The notes under the pieces are model-generated. The model ran no database searches, was not told the origin of the DNA, and saw only the letters and a list, made by a program, of their open reading frames with translations. Shown here in pieces: positions 9,299 through 17,537 of a stretch of 64,000 nucleotides of DNA; the stretch's first letter is position 1, and each line of letters begins with the position of its first letter. The translations under genes and the position numbers were made by a program. Source of the DNA: Sphingomonas sanguinis (GTDB lineage: Bacteria; Pseudomonadota; Alphaproteobacteria; Sphingomonadales; Sphingomonadaceae); the NCBI RefSeq assembly GCF_001476905.1, contig NZ_LDTE01000041.1, forward strand, positions 28,387 to 92,386, given 5' to 3'.

Positions 9299-9326
9299 GG
9301 GTCCGTTGATGAGGTACCGCACTGAC

Positions 9327-10550
9327 ATGGCCGGATTCGACTATGTCGCGATCGATACCAAGGGCGCGGAGAAGCGAGGATTCATCCCGGCCGAGACTAG
9401 CGATGCCGCGCGCGCCGCGCTGGAGAAGCAGCGGCTTTATGTCGTCTCGATCAAGCCGGGCAGCGGCGATACCGCCGAGCGGCGTCCGCTCTTCGGGCTG
9501 AAGCTCGGCCGTGCGCGCATGTCGGTCAAGCAGCTGACCTTGTTCACCCGCCAGCTCGCCACGCTCAACCGCGTCTCGCCGCTGGAGGAGTCTCTGCGCA
9601 CCATCACCCGCCAGACCGAACAGGAGCGGGTGCGCGCGATCGTCGCGACGGTGCATCAGGGCGTCACCGAAGGCCGCCGTCTGGCCGATGCCATGGCGCG
9701 CGAGCCCAAGAGCTTCCCCCCCCTCTACCGCGCGATGGTCGCGGCGGGGGAGAGCTCGGGCACGTTGCCGACCATCCTAGACCGGCTGGCGGCCTTGCTC
9801 GAACGGCAGGCGGAGATTCGCGGCAAGCTGATCACCGCGCTGGCCTATCCGACGATCCTGGCCGTGGTGGCGATGGGCGTCGTCACCGCGTTGATGATGT
9901 TCGTCGTGCCGCAGGTGGTCGAGCAGTTCGATACGGTCGGGCAGGAGCTGCCCTTCCTGACGCGCATGGTCATCACCGTGTCGGACCTGCTGGTCGGCTG
10001 GTGGTGGCTGATGGCGGCGATCGTCCTTGTCGGCGGCGTGGGCTTCTGGCGTGCGCTGAAGGTGCCCGCGATCCGGCTGTCTTTCGATACCTGGCTGCTG
10101 AAGCTGCCGCTGCTCGGCCGGTTGCTGCGCGACCTGCATGCGGCGCGGATGGCGCGCACGCTGGGGACGATGGTGGCCAGCCGGTTGCCGCTGCTCGAAG
10201 GGCTGACGCTGACCGCGGGGACGATCCACAATCGTCGCCTGCGCGTCGCCTCCGACGCTATCGTCGATGCGATCCGGAGCGGCGGCAGCCTGTCGGCGGC
10301 GATGCGACGGGCGGGGGTCTTTCCGCCGCTGCTCACCTATCTGGCCGCCAGCGGCGAGGCGGCCGGGCGGCTGGACGAGATGCTGGAGCGCGCCGCCGAC
10401 TATCTGGAGCGCGAGTTCGACCGCTTCACCGCCACCGCGCTGTCGCTGCTGGAGCCAGCGATCATCGTCGTGATGGGCGGCGTGGTCGCGACGATCGTGC
10501 TATCCATCCTGCTGCCGATCCTCCAGCTCAACACGCTGGCCGGACAATAA
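9327..10550 (+). CDS. gspF: Type II secretion system inner membrane platform protein F
   Basis: 407-aa polytopic protein of the T2SS inner-membrane platform. Two T2SSF domains are seen (about 70-190 and 270-395) with three long hydrophobic segments (ILAVVAMGVVTALMMFVVP, the WWWLMAAIVLVGGVGF segment, and IIVVMGGVVATIVLSILLP near the end). ATG 9327 (MAGFDYVAIDTKG) is the family-typical start, with GAGG about 12 nt upstream; ATG 9306 is in frame but lies at the end of the repeat. It is the only gene in the cluster with a large gap before it. gspG follows after 11 nt. Confidence 0.95.
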   Translation: MAGFDYVAIDTKGAEKRGFIPAETSDAARAALEKQRLYVVSIKPGSGDTAERRPLFGLKLGRARMSVKQLTLFTRQLATLNRVSPLEESLRTITRQTEQERVRAIVATVHQGVTEGRRLADAMAREPKSFPPLYRAMVAAGESSGTLPTILDRLAALLERQAEIRGKLITALAYPTILAVVAMGVVTALMMFVVPQVVEQFDTVGQELPFLTRMVITVSDLLVGWWWLMAAIVLVGGVGFWRALKVPAIRLSFDTWLLKLPLLGRLLRDLHAARMARTLGTMVASRLPLLEGLTLTAGTIHNRRLRVASDAIVDAIRSGGSLSAAMRRAGVFPPLLTYLAASGEAAGRLDEMLERAADYLEREFDRFTATALSLLEPAIIVVMGGVVATIVLSILLPILQLNTLAGQ

Positions 10551-10561
10551 GTCGAGAGGAC

Positions 10562-11023
10562 ATGTTGATGCGTACCCCCACCCACCGGCGAATCCGCCGC
10601 AAGCGTCCGGCCAATGGCTTCACGCTCGTCGAACTCATGGTCGTCATCGTCATCATCGGCCTGCTGGCGACGATCGTCGCGCTGAACGTGCTGCCCTCGG
10701 GCGACACCGCCAAGATTCAGAAGGCCAAGGCCGATATCGCGAACATCGAAACCGGGCTGGAGATGTACAAGCTCCAGAACCTGACCTTTCCGACCACCTC
10801 GCAGGGGTTGCAGGCGCTGGTGTCGATGCCCGCCGGGCTGGCCGATCCGTCGCGCTATCAGAAGGGTGGTTACCTGAAGAAGCTGCCCGACGATCCCTGG
10901 GGCCGCCCCTATCTCTATGCCGCGCCGGGCCAGCATGGCGAGGCCGATGTCTGGACCTACGGCGCCGACGGCAAGGAAGGCGGCGAGGGGATCAACGCCG
11001 ATATCGGCAATTGGGATAAGTGA
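10562..11023 (+). CDS. gspG: Major pseudopilin G
   Basis: 153-aa major subunit of the T2SS pseudopilus. A basic leader of 19 residues ends in Gly and is followed by FTLVELMVVIVIIGLLATI, the class III signal cut and N-methylated by prepilin peptidase, with Glu at position +5. The C-terminal part has the family-specific calcium-site region (DDPWGRPYLY, then WTYGADGKEGGEG and DIGNWD). The start ATG 10562 has a good Shine-Dalgarno (GAGAGGA) directly upstream. Stop overlaps the gspH GTG by 4 nt. No prepilin peptidase gene (gspO/pilD) is in the window, so it must be encoded elsewhere. Confidence 0.96.
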   Translation: MLMRTPTHRRIRRKRPANGFTLVELMVVIVIIGLLATIVALNVLPSGDTAKIQKAKADIANIETGLEMYKLQNLTFPTTSQGLQALVSMPAGLADPSRYQKGGYLKKLPDDPWGRPYLYAAPGQHGEADVWTYGADGKEGGEGINADIGNWDK

Positions 11024-11541
11024 GCGCGACAGCCCGCCTGGATGCCGGGAGCGGCGGCGGGCGGGGCCTGCCTGATCGGACGATCCCGGCCGCGGCTCGG
11101 GCGGAGCGGGGCTTTACCCTCGTCGAACTGATGATCGTCATCACCGTCATCGGCCTGGCCTCCGCTGTGGCGGTGCTGTCGCTGCCCGACCGGCGGGGTC
11201 GGGTGACCGACGAAGCGTTGAAATTCGCCGCCCGTGTCCGCGCCGCGCATGACGTGGCGGTGGTCGAGGCGTCGCCGGTCAGCATCTGGGTGACGCGAGG
11301 CGGTTATGGCTTTGACCGGCGGGCCGACGGTGCGTGGACGCCGATGACCGCGAAGCCCTTGCGCGTCGCCCAATGGGAAGACGGGACGCAGGCGGGCATT
11401 CCCGACGCCAGCGGGCGGGTGCGCGTGACCTTCGACGTGACCGGGCTGGCCGACCGCCCGCTCGAACTCCGCCTGACGCGCGACCGGGCGAGCAGCATCG
11501 TGCGGATCGGCGCGGATGGTTCGGTGCGCGTCGATGGGTGA
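11020..11541 (+). CDS. gspH: Minor pseudopilin H
   Basis: 173-aa minor pseudopilin. The class III signal (ERG then FTLVELMIVITVIGLA) is preceded by a leader of about 31 residues, longer than in most pseudopilins. The rest is a GspH-type beta-rich domain (DEALKFAARVRAAHDVAVV, GYGFDRRADGAW). The start GTG 11020 overlaps the gspG stop (GTGA), consistent with translational coupling. The gene stop overlaps the gspI start by 8 nt. No repeat element is obvious in its leader, unlike gspI and gspJ. Confidence 0.93.
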   Translation: MSATARLDAGSGGGRGLPDRTIPAAARAERGFTLVELMIVITVIGLASAVAVLSLPDRRGRVTDEALKFAARVRAAHDVAVVEASPVSIWVTRGGYGFDRRADGAWTPMTAKPLRVAQWEDGTQAGIPDASGRVRVTFDVTGLADRPLELRLTRDRASSIVRIGADGSVRVDG

Positions 11542-12055
11542 GGGCGCCCCCACTCCTCCCCGGCAAGGGGAGGTGTCGCGGCGAAGCCGTGACGGAGGGG
11601 GGCTTCCTCAAAGGCAGTCCTGTGTGGAAGCCTCCCTCCACCATCCTGCGGATGGCCCCCCTCCCCGTGCCGGGGAGGACGGCTTCACCCTGATCGAGAT
11701 CATGGTCGCGCTCGCCGTGTTCAGCCTGGCGGCGATGGCGCTCGTGCGGCTGGAGAGTGCCACGATCCGGGGGGCGTCGATCCTCGACGAGACCGTCGTC
11801 GCCCAGATGGTCGCGCGCAACATCGCCATCTCCGCCGTGACCGACCCGCAAGCCCCCGCGCTGGGCCGTACGACGGGCGCGGAGGTGAATGGCGGTCGCA
11901 GCTGGAAATGGACGCGGATCGTTAGCGGCACGGGCGACGTGCGGGTGGTGCGGATCGACGTCGCGGTGACCAATGCCGGTGGAAGCGTCGTCGGCCGGAT
12001 GACGATGGTTCGCCCGCCCATGGCCGCGCCGCCGGTCGGGGTGGTAGCGTCGTGA
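11534..12055 (+). CDS. gspI: Minor pseudopilin I with a repeat-encoded leader
   Basis: 173-aa minor pseudopilin, normally the initiating subunit of the tip complex with GspJ and GspK. The mature part begins after Gly50: FTLIEIMVALAVFSLAAMAL, with Glu at +5. The first 50 residues are nearly all encoded by a GC-rich palindromic element (11541-11690), giving a Pro/Gly/Arg leader far longer than the usual 6-10 residues. Start ATG 11534 overlaps the gspH stop; an earlier ATG at 11516 exists. Prepilin peptidase should remove the leader, so the mature protein would be normal. Stop overlaps gspJ start (GTGATG). Confidence 0.9.
   Translation: MGEGAPTPPRQGEVSRRSRDGGGLPQRQSCVEASLHHPADGPPPRAGEDGFTLIEIMVALAVFSLAAMALVRLESATIRGASILDETVVAQMVARNIAISAVTDPQAPALGRTTGAEVNGGRSWKWTRIVSGTGDVRVVRIDVAVTNAGGSVVGRMTMVRPPMAAPPVGVVAS
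11541..11690. repeat. Palindromic repeat array inside the gspI leader
   Basis: Several palindromes lie side by side: CTCCCCGGCAAGGGGAG near the start, GGAGGGGGGCTTCC facing GGAAGCCTCCCTCC, CCATCCTGCGGATGG, and CCTCCCCGTGCCGGGGAGG at the end. Parts resemble the family E intergenic repeats at 42987 and 49789. The whole element is read through in frame as the GspI signal leader. Confidence 0.75.
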
Positions 12056-12837
12056 TGTCGCGCTCACGCATCCTCCTGTTCCCCGGCGAAGGCCGGGGCC
12101 CAGTCTCGGTGAGGCCCGATGGAGAAGGCGAACGTCGCGGCGCGCCTTCTACTGCACGGCAACGGGGCCCCGGCCTTCGCCGGGGGACGGACGGCCAAGA
12201 TGGCTTCACCCTGGTCGAAGTCATGGTGGCGCTGCTCATCTTCGCGATGCTCGCCGCCGCGGCCGTGGCGATCCTGTCGATGAGCGTGCGGGCCCAGGCG
12301 GTGACCGGGCAGAAGCTCGACGCCATGGCGGCGGTCAGCCGGACGACCGCGATCCTGTCCGCCGATCTGGCGCAGGCGGTCAATCGCCCGACCCGCGACG
12401 AAGGCGGGGTGCAGACACCCGCCATGGTCGCCGGGCCCGATGCGATGCGTCTCGTCCGTGCCGGGTGGAGCAATCTGGACAATGCGCAGCGGCCCTCGCT
12501 GCAAAAGGTCGCCTATCGCCTGAACGGGGATGCGCTGGAGCGGGTCGCGTGGCCGCTGCTCGACGGAGCCGCGCCGATGGAACCGGCGGTGCTGATGGAC
12601 CATGTCCGCGAACTGCATCTGCGCTATCGCTTCAATGGAGCTTGGCTCGACCAGTGGCAGGGCCAGCCCGGCGTCGCACTGCCCCAGGCGGCCGAGGTGA
12701 CGATCGTGCGCGACGATGGCATGATCTTTCGCCAGCTGTTCCTGGTCGGCACCGGCTATATCGACGACAACAACATGACCCCGTCGAACCTGACACCCGG
12801 CGCGACGCCCACGCCTTCGCCGACACCCAATGGCTAA
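12052..12837 (+). CDS. gspJ: Minor pseudopilin J with a repeat-encoded leader
   Basis: 261-aa minor pseudopilin of the tip complex. The mature part starts after Gly51 with FTLVEVMVALLIFAMLAAAA. The preceding 51 residues are mostly encoded by a family C inverted repeat (12078-12190) and read as PGEGRGPVS and similar. The mature domain has GspJ features (RTTAILSADLAQAVNRP, LRYRFNGAWLDQW). The C-terminus is Pro/Thr-rich. Start GTG 12052 or ATG 12055; GTG overlaps the gspI stop. The stop overlaps gspK by 8 nt. Confidence 0.92.
   Translation: MMSRSRILLFPGEGRGPVSVRPDGEGERRGAPSTARQRGPGLRRGTDGQDGFTLVEVMVALLIFAMLAAAAVAILSMSVRAQAVTGQKLDAMAAVSRTTAILSADLAQAVNRPTRDEGGVQTPAMVAGPDAMRLVRAGWSNLDNAQRPSLQKVAYRLNGDALERVAWPLLDGAAPMEPAVLMDHVRELHLRYRFNGAWLDQWQGQPGVALPQAAEVTIVRDDGMIFRQLFLVGTGYIDDNNMTPSNLTPGATPTPSPTPNG
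12078..12190. repeat. Family C inverted repeat inside the gspJ leader
   Basis: Arm 1 (12078-12104, TTCCCCGGCGAAGGCCGGGG) and inverted arm 2 (12162-12190) match the intergenic pairs at 8976, 23960 and 59406. Here the whole 113-bp element is translated in frame as part of the GspJ prepilin leader. Confidence 0.85.
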
Positions 12838-13825
12838 AGCGGTCCGCCGATCCGAGCGCGGCGCGGCGCTCCTCACCGTCCTGATCCTGGTCGCGGTGAT
12901 CGCCGTACTGGCCGCGACGGCGCTGGAAAAGCTGCGCCTGTCGACCCGGTTGGGGGGCAATGCGGTCGCGATTGAACAGGCGCGCGGCTATGCCTATGCT
13001 GCCGAGGCGCTGGCGATCATCCGCATCGGTGATTTGCTCGAACGCTCGCAGGGCAAGGTGTCGCTGCTCGGCGGGTGGAGCGACCGGCCCTTCGCGCTGC
13101 CGCTGGGCGACGGGGCGGCCGGGGGCAGCGCGGTGGCGCGGGTGACCGATGGCGGCAACTGCTTTAACCTGAATGGCCTGGCGCAGAGCTTGCCGGGCCA
13201 GCCGGGCCAGCCGGCGGTCCTGATCGGCAATGCGGTCGAGGTCGCGCATTTCGCCAAACTGATGCGGCTGCTCGGCATCCCCGGCCAGGTCGCCGAACAG
13301 GTCGCCACCGCCACCTCCGACTGGATCGACAGCGACCCCAATCCGCAAGGCGGCGGTGCGGAGGACCCGCTCTATCTCGCACGCGATCCGCCCTATCGGA
13401 CCGGCGGCGCGCTGATGGCGGATGTCAGCGAACTGCGGATGGTGAATGGCGTCACGCCCGAACTCTATGCACAACTGCGCCCCTGGGTCTGCACCCTGCC
13501 GGAGGCGAAGCCGACCATGGTGAACATCAACACGCTGGCCCCCGAACAGGCCCCGCTGGTCGCCATGGCGCAGGTCGATACCATTTCGCCTGCAAGCATA
13601 TCGCAGGCCCTTTTGCGCCGCCCGCCGCAAGGCTATGCGGACGTCAGCGCCTTCTGGGCGCAAGTGTCGGGGGCGAGCGGGGGCGGCAACGTGGCGACGA
13701 CGACGCGCTGGTTCAATCTGCGCATCGACGTCGGCGTGGGCGGCATCGGGGTGCAGGAGCGCGCACTGGTCGATGCGACCCGGCAGCTGCCGCGCCTGGT
13801 GGCACGGATTTGGGGGGAAGAGTGA
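12830..13825 (+). CDS. gspK: Minor pseudopilin K (tip subunit)
   Basis: 331-aa large minor pseudopilin that caps the pseudopilus tip. The leader ends RSERG and is followed by AALLTVLILVAVIAVLAATALE, so the residue at +5 is not the Glu found in other pseudopilins, as is normal for GspK. The globular part has SAM-like helix regions (NCFNLNGL, DWIDSDPNPQGGGAED, MVNINTLAPEQAPLV). The start ATG overlaps gspJ by 8 nt, and the stop shares one base with the gspL ATG. Confidence 0.94.
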   Translation: MAKAVRRSERGAALLTVLILVAVIAVLAATALEKLRLSTRLGGNAVAIEQARGYAYAAEALAIIRIGDLLERSQGKVSLLGGWSDRPFALPLGDGAAGGSAVARVTDGGNCFNLNGLAQSLPGQPGQPAVLIGNAVEVAHFAKLMRLLGIPGQVAEQVATATSDWIDSDPNPQGGGAEDPLYLARDPPYRTGGALMADVSELRMVNGVTPELYAQLRPWVCTLPEAKPTMVNINTLAPEQAPLVAMAQVDTISPASISQALLRRPPQGYADVSAFWAQVSGASGGGNVATTTRWFNLRIDVGVGGIGVQERALVDATRQLPRLVARIWGEE

Positions 13826-14907
13826 TGAGTGCGACCAACCTCCTGTTTCTGCCGCCGGGCGAGGGCGGCGACTATCGCTGGATGCGGATCGAGGATTCGC
13901 GCGTCGCGGCGGCGGGCGAGGGCCTGCCGCAGGGGGACGGCGACGTCATCGCGGTCGCGCCCGCCGATGCGGTGTCGCTGCACTGGGCCGAGATTCCTGC
14001 CCGCTCGACCGCGCAGGCCGCCGCGGCCGCGCGCCTGCTGGCGGCCGAGGTGAGTGCGGCGCCGATGGACGAATTGCACGTCGCGGTCGGCGAGGATGAT
14101 GCGGGCAGCCGCGCCATCGGCATCGTCAATCGCGGCGCGATGGCGGGCTGGCTCGCACGGCTGGGCGAGGCCGGGGTCGATCCGGTCGCGGTGGTGCCCG
14201 CGCCGCTGCTGCTGCCGCGTCCCGACGAGGGCTATGTGCGCGGCGACCTGGCCGGGCAGGGCGTGGTACGTGGACGCGCCTCGGGCTTTGCCGACGAGCC
14301 GGGCTTTACCGAGATCGTTGCGGGCGAGGAGCCGCTCGCCGATCTCGACGCCGATGGGATCGAGGCGGCGCTGGGCGTGGCGGCGGCGAGCCCGGCACTC
14401 GACCTGCGCCAGGGTGTGTTCGCGCGGCGGCGCGGGTTCGTAATCGACTGGCGGCTGGTGCGGCGGCTTGCCTGGCTGGGCCTGGCCATCGTCGTTGCGA
14501 CGCTGGCGATCGATTTCGTCCGGCTCACCAAATACAGCTTCGCCGCCGATGCGACCGAGGCGAAGATCGACCAGATCGCCCGCACCGCCCTGCCGCGTGG
14601 CGAGACCTTGGTCGATGCCGACCGCCAGCTGACCGAGCGGCTGTCGGCGGTACGCGGGCCGGGCCAGGGGTTCAGCCGGACGGCGGCGGCGGTGTTCGCC
14701 GCCGTGCGCGCGGTGCCGGGCACCGAGCTGACCGCGCTCGACTTCCAGCCCAATGGCGACATCCGGCTGGGCGTCGCGGTCGACCGCGAGGCGCTGGCCA
14801 CCGACCTGAAGCGCGCGATCGAGGCGGAGGGCTTTACCGTCCAGCCCAGCACCTTCGTTGCGGCGAACGGCCGGATCACGGGAGAATTCACGGTGCGCGC
14901 ACGATGA
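13825..14907 (+). CDS. gspL: Type II secretion system protein L
   Basis: 360-aa inner-membrane protein that recruits GspE to the membrane. The N-terminal cytoplasmic half (about 1-215) is an actin-like GspL domain. A single transmembrane helix (about 222-240, LAWLGLAIVVATLAIDFV) is followed by a periplasmic ferredoxin-like domain. The start ATG 13825 overlaps the gspK stop by one base and has GGGGGGAAGAG upstream. It overlaps gspM by 4 nt. The cytoplasmic domain is somewhat divergent but length and layout are normal. Confidence 0.9.
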   Translation: MSATNLLFLPPGEGGDYRWMRIEDSRVAAAGEGLPQGDGDVIAVAPADAVSLHWAEIPARSTAQAAAAARLLAAEVSAAPMDELHVAVGEDDAGSRAIGIVNRGAMAGWLARLGEAGVDPVAVVPAPLLLPRPDEGYVRGDLAGQGVVRGRASGFADEPGFTEIVAGEEPLADLDADGIEAALGVAAASPALDLRQGVFARRRGFVIDWRLVRRLAWLGLAIVVATLAIDFVRLTKYSFAADATEAKIDQIARTALPRGETLVDADRQLTERLSAVRGPGQGFSRTAAAVFAAVRAVPGTELTALDFQPNGDIRLGVAVDREALATDLKRAIEAEGFTVQPSTFVAANGRITGEFTVRAR

Positions 14908-15377
14908 AGGCGCTGAAACTCTGGTTCGATGGCCGCTCCCTTCGCGAGAAGCGGCTGCTGCTGGTGATGGGCGCGCTACTGGTCGTGACGCTCCTTTGGG
15001 GCGGCCTGTTGCGCCCGCTGGGTGACGGCCTGTCGAGCGCGCGTGAACGCCATGCCGATGCGGTGATCCGGTTGGGCGAGGCGCAGGCCATCGCCGCCGA
15101 GCTGAACCAGCGTCGCCGCCGCCCGCCCGCGCTTGCGGGAACGCTAGCCGATACGGTGCGTGTCTCGGCGGAGCAGGCGGGCTTCACCCTGTCCGCCCTG
15201 ACCGAGGACGGCCCCGGCCGGGTGCGCGCGCAGATCGCCTCGGCCCGGCCCGCCGCCCTGACTCCGTGGCTCGCCCGGCTGGAGCGTGGCGGCGTGCTGG
15301 TCGAGCAGGCGACGCTGACCGACAATGGCGACAAGACGGTGGGCGTTGCGCTTCTCCTGCGGACGCGGGTGTCCTGA
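14904..15377 (+). CDS. gspM: Type II secretion system protein M
   Basis: 157-aa bitopic inner-membrane protein that partners GspL. A short basic N-terminus (WFDGRSLREKR) leads into one transmembrane helix (about 18-34). A coiled segment and a small periplasmic ferredoxin-like domain follow (ALTPWLARLERGGVLVEQATL, typical of GspM). ATGA overlap with gspL, and its stop shares one base with the gspN start. Confidence 0.92.
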   Translation: MKALKLWFDGRSLREKRLLLVMGALLVVTLLWGGLLRPLGDGLSSARERHADAVIRLGEAQAIAAELNQRRRRPPALAGTLADTVRVSAEQAGFTLSALTEDGPGRVRAQIASARPAALTPWLARLERGGVLVEQATLTDNGDKTVGVALLLRTRVS

Positions 15378-16099
15378 TGCGGTTGCGGATGACCACGCGG
15401 CCCCCGGTGTTGTTCGCCGCCATGCTGTTCGTGGCGCTGATCGTCTTCCTGCCGATGCGCCTTGCGCTGGGCGCGACGGGCTTGGCCGATGAGGGGCTGA
15501 GCGCGCGGCGGGTCGGCGGCACGATCTGGGGCGGCAGCATGATCGAGGCGCGGTTTGGCGATGTGGCGCTGGGCGACCTGCGCGTGTCGCTGTCGCCGCT
15601 GGCACTGCTGGTCGGCCGCGCCAAGCTGGCATTTGAGGGCGCAGGCGTCGATGGCCGCCCGATCGCCGGTTCGGCCTCGATCAGCCGCCATGCCATGGGC
15701 ATCGATGGCGTGACCGCCAGCTTGCCCGCCGCGACGCTGTTCGCGCCGTTGCCGGTCACCACGCTGGCGCTGGAGGACGTGACCGTCAAATTCCGCGACG
15801 GCGTGTGTGAGGAAGCGGCCGGCCGGGTGCGTGCGACCGTGGTGGGGGAGGCGGGTGGCTTGCCCTTGCCCCCGACGATGATGGGCACCGCGCGGTGCGA
15901 GGCGGGCGCGCTGCTCCTGCCCATGGCGGGGCAGGGCGGCACGGAGGCGGTCAATCTGCGCATCCGCCCCGATGGCCGCTACACCGCCGACCTGGTGCTG
16001 ACCCCCAGCGATCCGGCGGCGGCGGCCAAGCTGGAGCAGCTGGGCTTCGTCGCGGGGTCGGGTGGTGGATACCGACTTTCGGCGCAGGGAAGATTCTGA
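15377..16099 (+). CDS. gspN: Type II secretion system protein N
   Basis: 240-aa protein with one N-terminal transmembrane helix (about 10-30) and a beta-rich periplasmic part. The RVGGTIWGGSMIEARFG and LGDLRVSLSPLALLVGRA segments are characteristic of GspN. GspN is present in only some T2SS clusters, and its exact role is not settled. It is the last gene of the operon; 60 bp later comes tRNA-His. No clear terminator was seen between gspN and the tRNA. Confidence 0.88.
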   Translation: MRLRMTTRPPVLFAAMLFVALIVFLPMRLALGATGLADEGLSARRVGGTIWGGSMIEARFGDVALGDLRVSLSPLALLVGRAKLAFEGAGVDGRPIAGSASISRHAMGIDGVTASLPAATLFAPLPVTTLALEDVTVKFRDGVCEEAAGRVRATVVGEAGGLPLPPTMMGTARCEAGALLLPMAGQGGTEAVNLRIRPDGRYTADLVLTPSDPAAAAKLEQLGFVAGSGGGYRLSAQGRF

Positions 16100-16161
16100 C
16101 GGACGCGCTTTTGACCGCTTGACGAAACCGGGTGATCCCGTTTAGGGGCGCAAGCCTTCGC

Positions 16162-16239
16162 GGCGACCGTAGTTCAATTGGTTAGAGCGCCGGCTTGTGA
16201 TGCCGGAAGTTGCGGGTTCAAGTCCCGTCGGTCGCCCCA
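16162..16239 (+). tRNA. tRNA-His (GTG anticodon)
   Basis: A cloverleaf fits from GCGACCG (16163-16169) to CGGTCGC (16229-16235) plus an encoded CCA (16237-16239). The extra G at 16162 is the -1 guanosine typical of tRNA-His. Anticodon GTG at 16197-16199 in a seven-base loop TTGTGAT closed by CCGGC/GCCGG. The T arm has GTTCAAGTC. Confidence 0.95.
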
Positions 16240-16370
16240 TTTCTTCCGGCCATTTCCTGGCCACGGCACCGGCCCCTTTCGCGCCCGTGTCCCCCCTCAA
16301 TCCTCACCGATAGGGTGGCCGGGTCGAAAGTCTCGGTCCGGTTCCGCATTTGTCGGACCGAAGGACGAGC

Positions 16371-17417
16371 ATGACGGACTGGGGCTTTCCCGATTTCGAC
16401 GCGCATGAAGGCGTGCATTTGTTCACCGATCCCGCTTCGGGGCTGCAGGCGGTCATCGCCGTGCACTCGACGCATCTCGGCCCGGCGGCGGGCGGTGCGC
16501 GCTTCTGGCACTATGCCACGCCCGCGCTGGCGATCACCGATGCGCTGCGCCTGTCGCGCGGCATGAGCTACAAGAACGCGATGGCGGGGCTGGCGCTGGG
16601 CGGCGGCAAGGGCGTGGTGCTGGCGGCCAAGCAGGGCGACGTCATCACCACCGCGCAGCTCGAGGCGTTCGGCCGCGCGGTCGAGTCGCTCGGCGGTCGC
16701 TATGTGACGGCCGAAGACGTCGGCATGTCCGAGGAGCGGATGAAGGTCATCGCGACCCAGACCCGCTATGTCTCCGGCCTGCCGGTGGCGAGCGGTGCGG
16801 CGGGCGGCGACCCCGGCCCGTACACCGCGCACGGCGTCTATCTGGGCGTGAAGGCAGCGGCCAAGCGCGGGCTGGGCGCGACCGACATGAAGGGCGTGCG
16901 CGTCGCGATCCAGGGCGTGGGCTCGGTCGGCGGCGGCCTTGCCAAGCTGCTCGCCAGGGACGGCGCGATCCTGACGATCGCCGACGTCAACCAGGCGCGT
17001 GCGGAAGCGATGGCGGCAGAACTGGGCGCCAGCGTCGCCCCGGCCGACGAGATCCTGTTCACCGATGTCGACCTGGTCAGCCCCAACGCGCTGGGCGCGG
17101 TGCTGACCGCCGATTCGATCCAGCGGCTGAAGGCCAAGGTCGTCGCGGGTGGCGCCAACAACCAGCTGGCCACCCGCGAAGACGGCGCGCGCGTGGCGGA
17201 GGCGGGCATCCTCTATGCCCCCGATTACGTCATCAACGCAGGCGGCATCATCAATGTCGGCCTCGAATATCTGGGCCAGGGCGACGAAGCCGAGGTCATG
17301 TCGCGCATCGCCAAGATCCCCGAGCGTCTGGAGCAGGTGTGGCAGCGCTCGGCCGAGACGGGCCATCCGGCGTCGGACGTCGCGGACGAGATCGCGCAGG
17401 GCCTGATCGGGCGCTGA
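16371..17417 (+). CDS. Glu/Leu/Phe/Val dehydrogenase family, leucine dehydrogenase-like
   Basis: 348-aa NAD(P)-dependent amino-acid dehydrogenase, probably oxidatively deaminating a branched-chain amino acid. The N-terminal dimerisation/catalytic domain has the GGARFW region, Lys68 (MSYKNAMAGLALGGGKG) and Lys80; the former matches the catalytic Lys of the family. The Rossmann domain begins near VRVAIQGVGSVGGGLAKLL. Length and GGGKG match leucine/phenylalanine dehydrogenases better than hexameric glutamate dehydrogenases (about 450 aa). ATG 16371 has AAGGACGAG upstream. Substrate (Leu versus Phe or Val) cannot be fixed from sequence. Confidence 0.9.
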   Translation: MTDWGFPDFDAHEGVHLFTDPASGLQAVIAVHSTHLGPAAGGARFWHYATPALAITDALRLSRGMSYKNAMAGLALGGGKGVVLAAKQGDVITTAQLEAFGRAVESLGGRYVTAEDVGMSEERMKVIATQTRYVSGLPVASGAAGGDPGPYTAHGVYLGVKAAAKRGLGATDMKGVRVAIQGVGSVGGGLAKLLARDGAILTIADVNQARAEAMAAELGASVAPADEILFTDVDLVSPNALGAVLTADSIQRLKAKVVAGGANNQLATREDGARVAEAGILYAPDYVINAGGIINVGLEYLGQGDEAEVMSRIAKIPERLEQVWQRSAETGHPASDVADEIAQGLIGR

Positions 17418-17431
17418 CCTGAATGAGACTC

Positions 17432-17537
17432 ACGCCCCTCCCGCAAGCGGGAGGGGATGGGGGAGGGTAGGCCGCAAGGGAAAGGCTCTGTGAGACATCT
17501 TGCCCTCCCCAAACCCCTCCCGTCTACGGGAGGGGCT
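17432..17537. repeat. Family A palindromic repeat pair
   Basis: CCCCTCCCGCAAGCGGGAGGGGATGGGGGAGGG at the left, and an inverted half (GCCCTCCCCAAACCCCTCCCG then CGGGAGGGGC) at the right, with about 40 bp between. The same bipartite unit, including the GGCTCTG(C/T)GAGA spacer, recurs at 63913-64000. It lies in the 253-bp gap between the dehydrogenase and the SUF regulator. The rest of the gap (17538-17638) holds no clear gene. Confidence 0.85.

Noticed and set aside
8946..9325. Open frames in the gspE-gspF gap
   Set aside because: They are produced by the repeats (Arg/Glu-rich, no family) and differ in each frame; no ribosome site.
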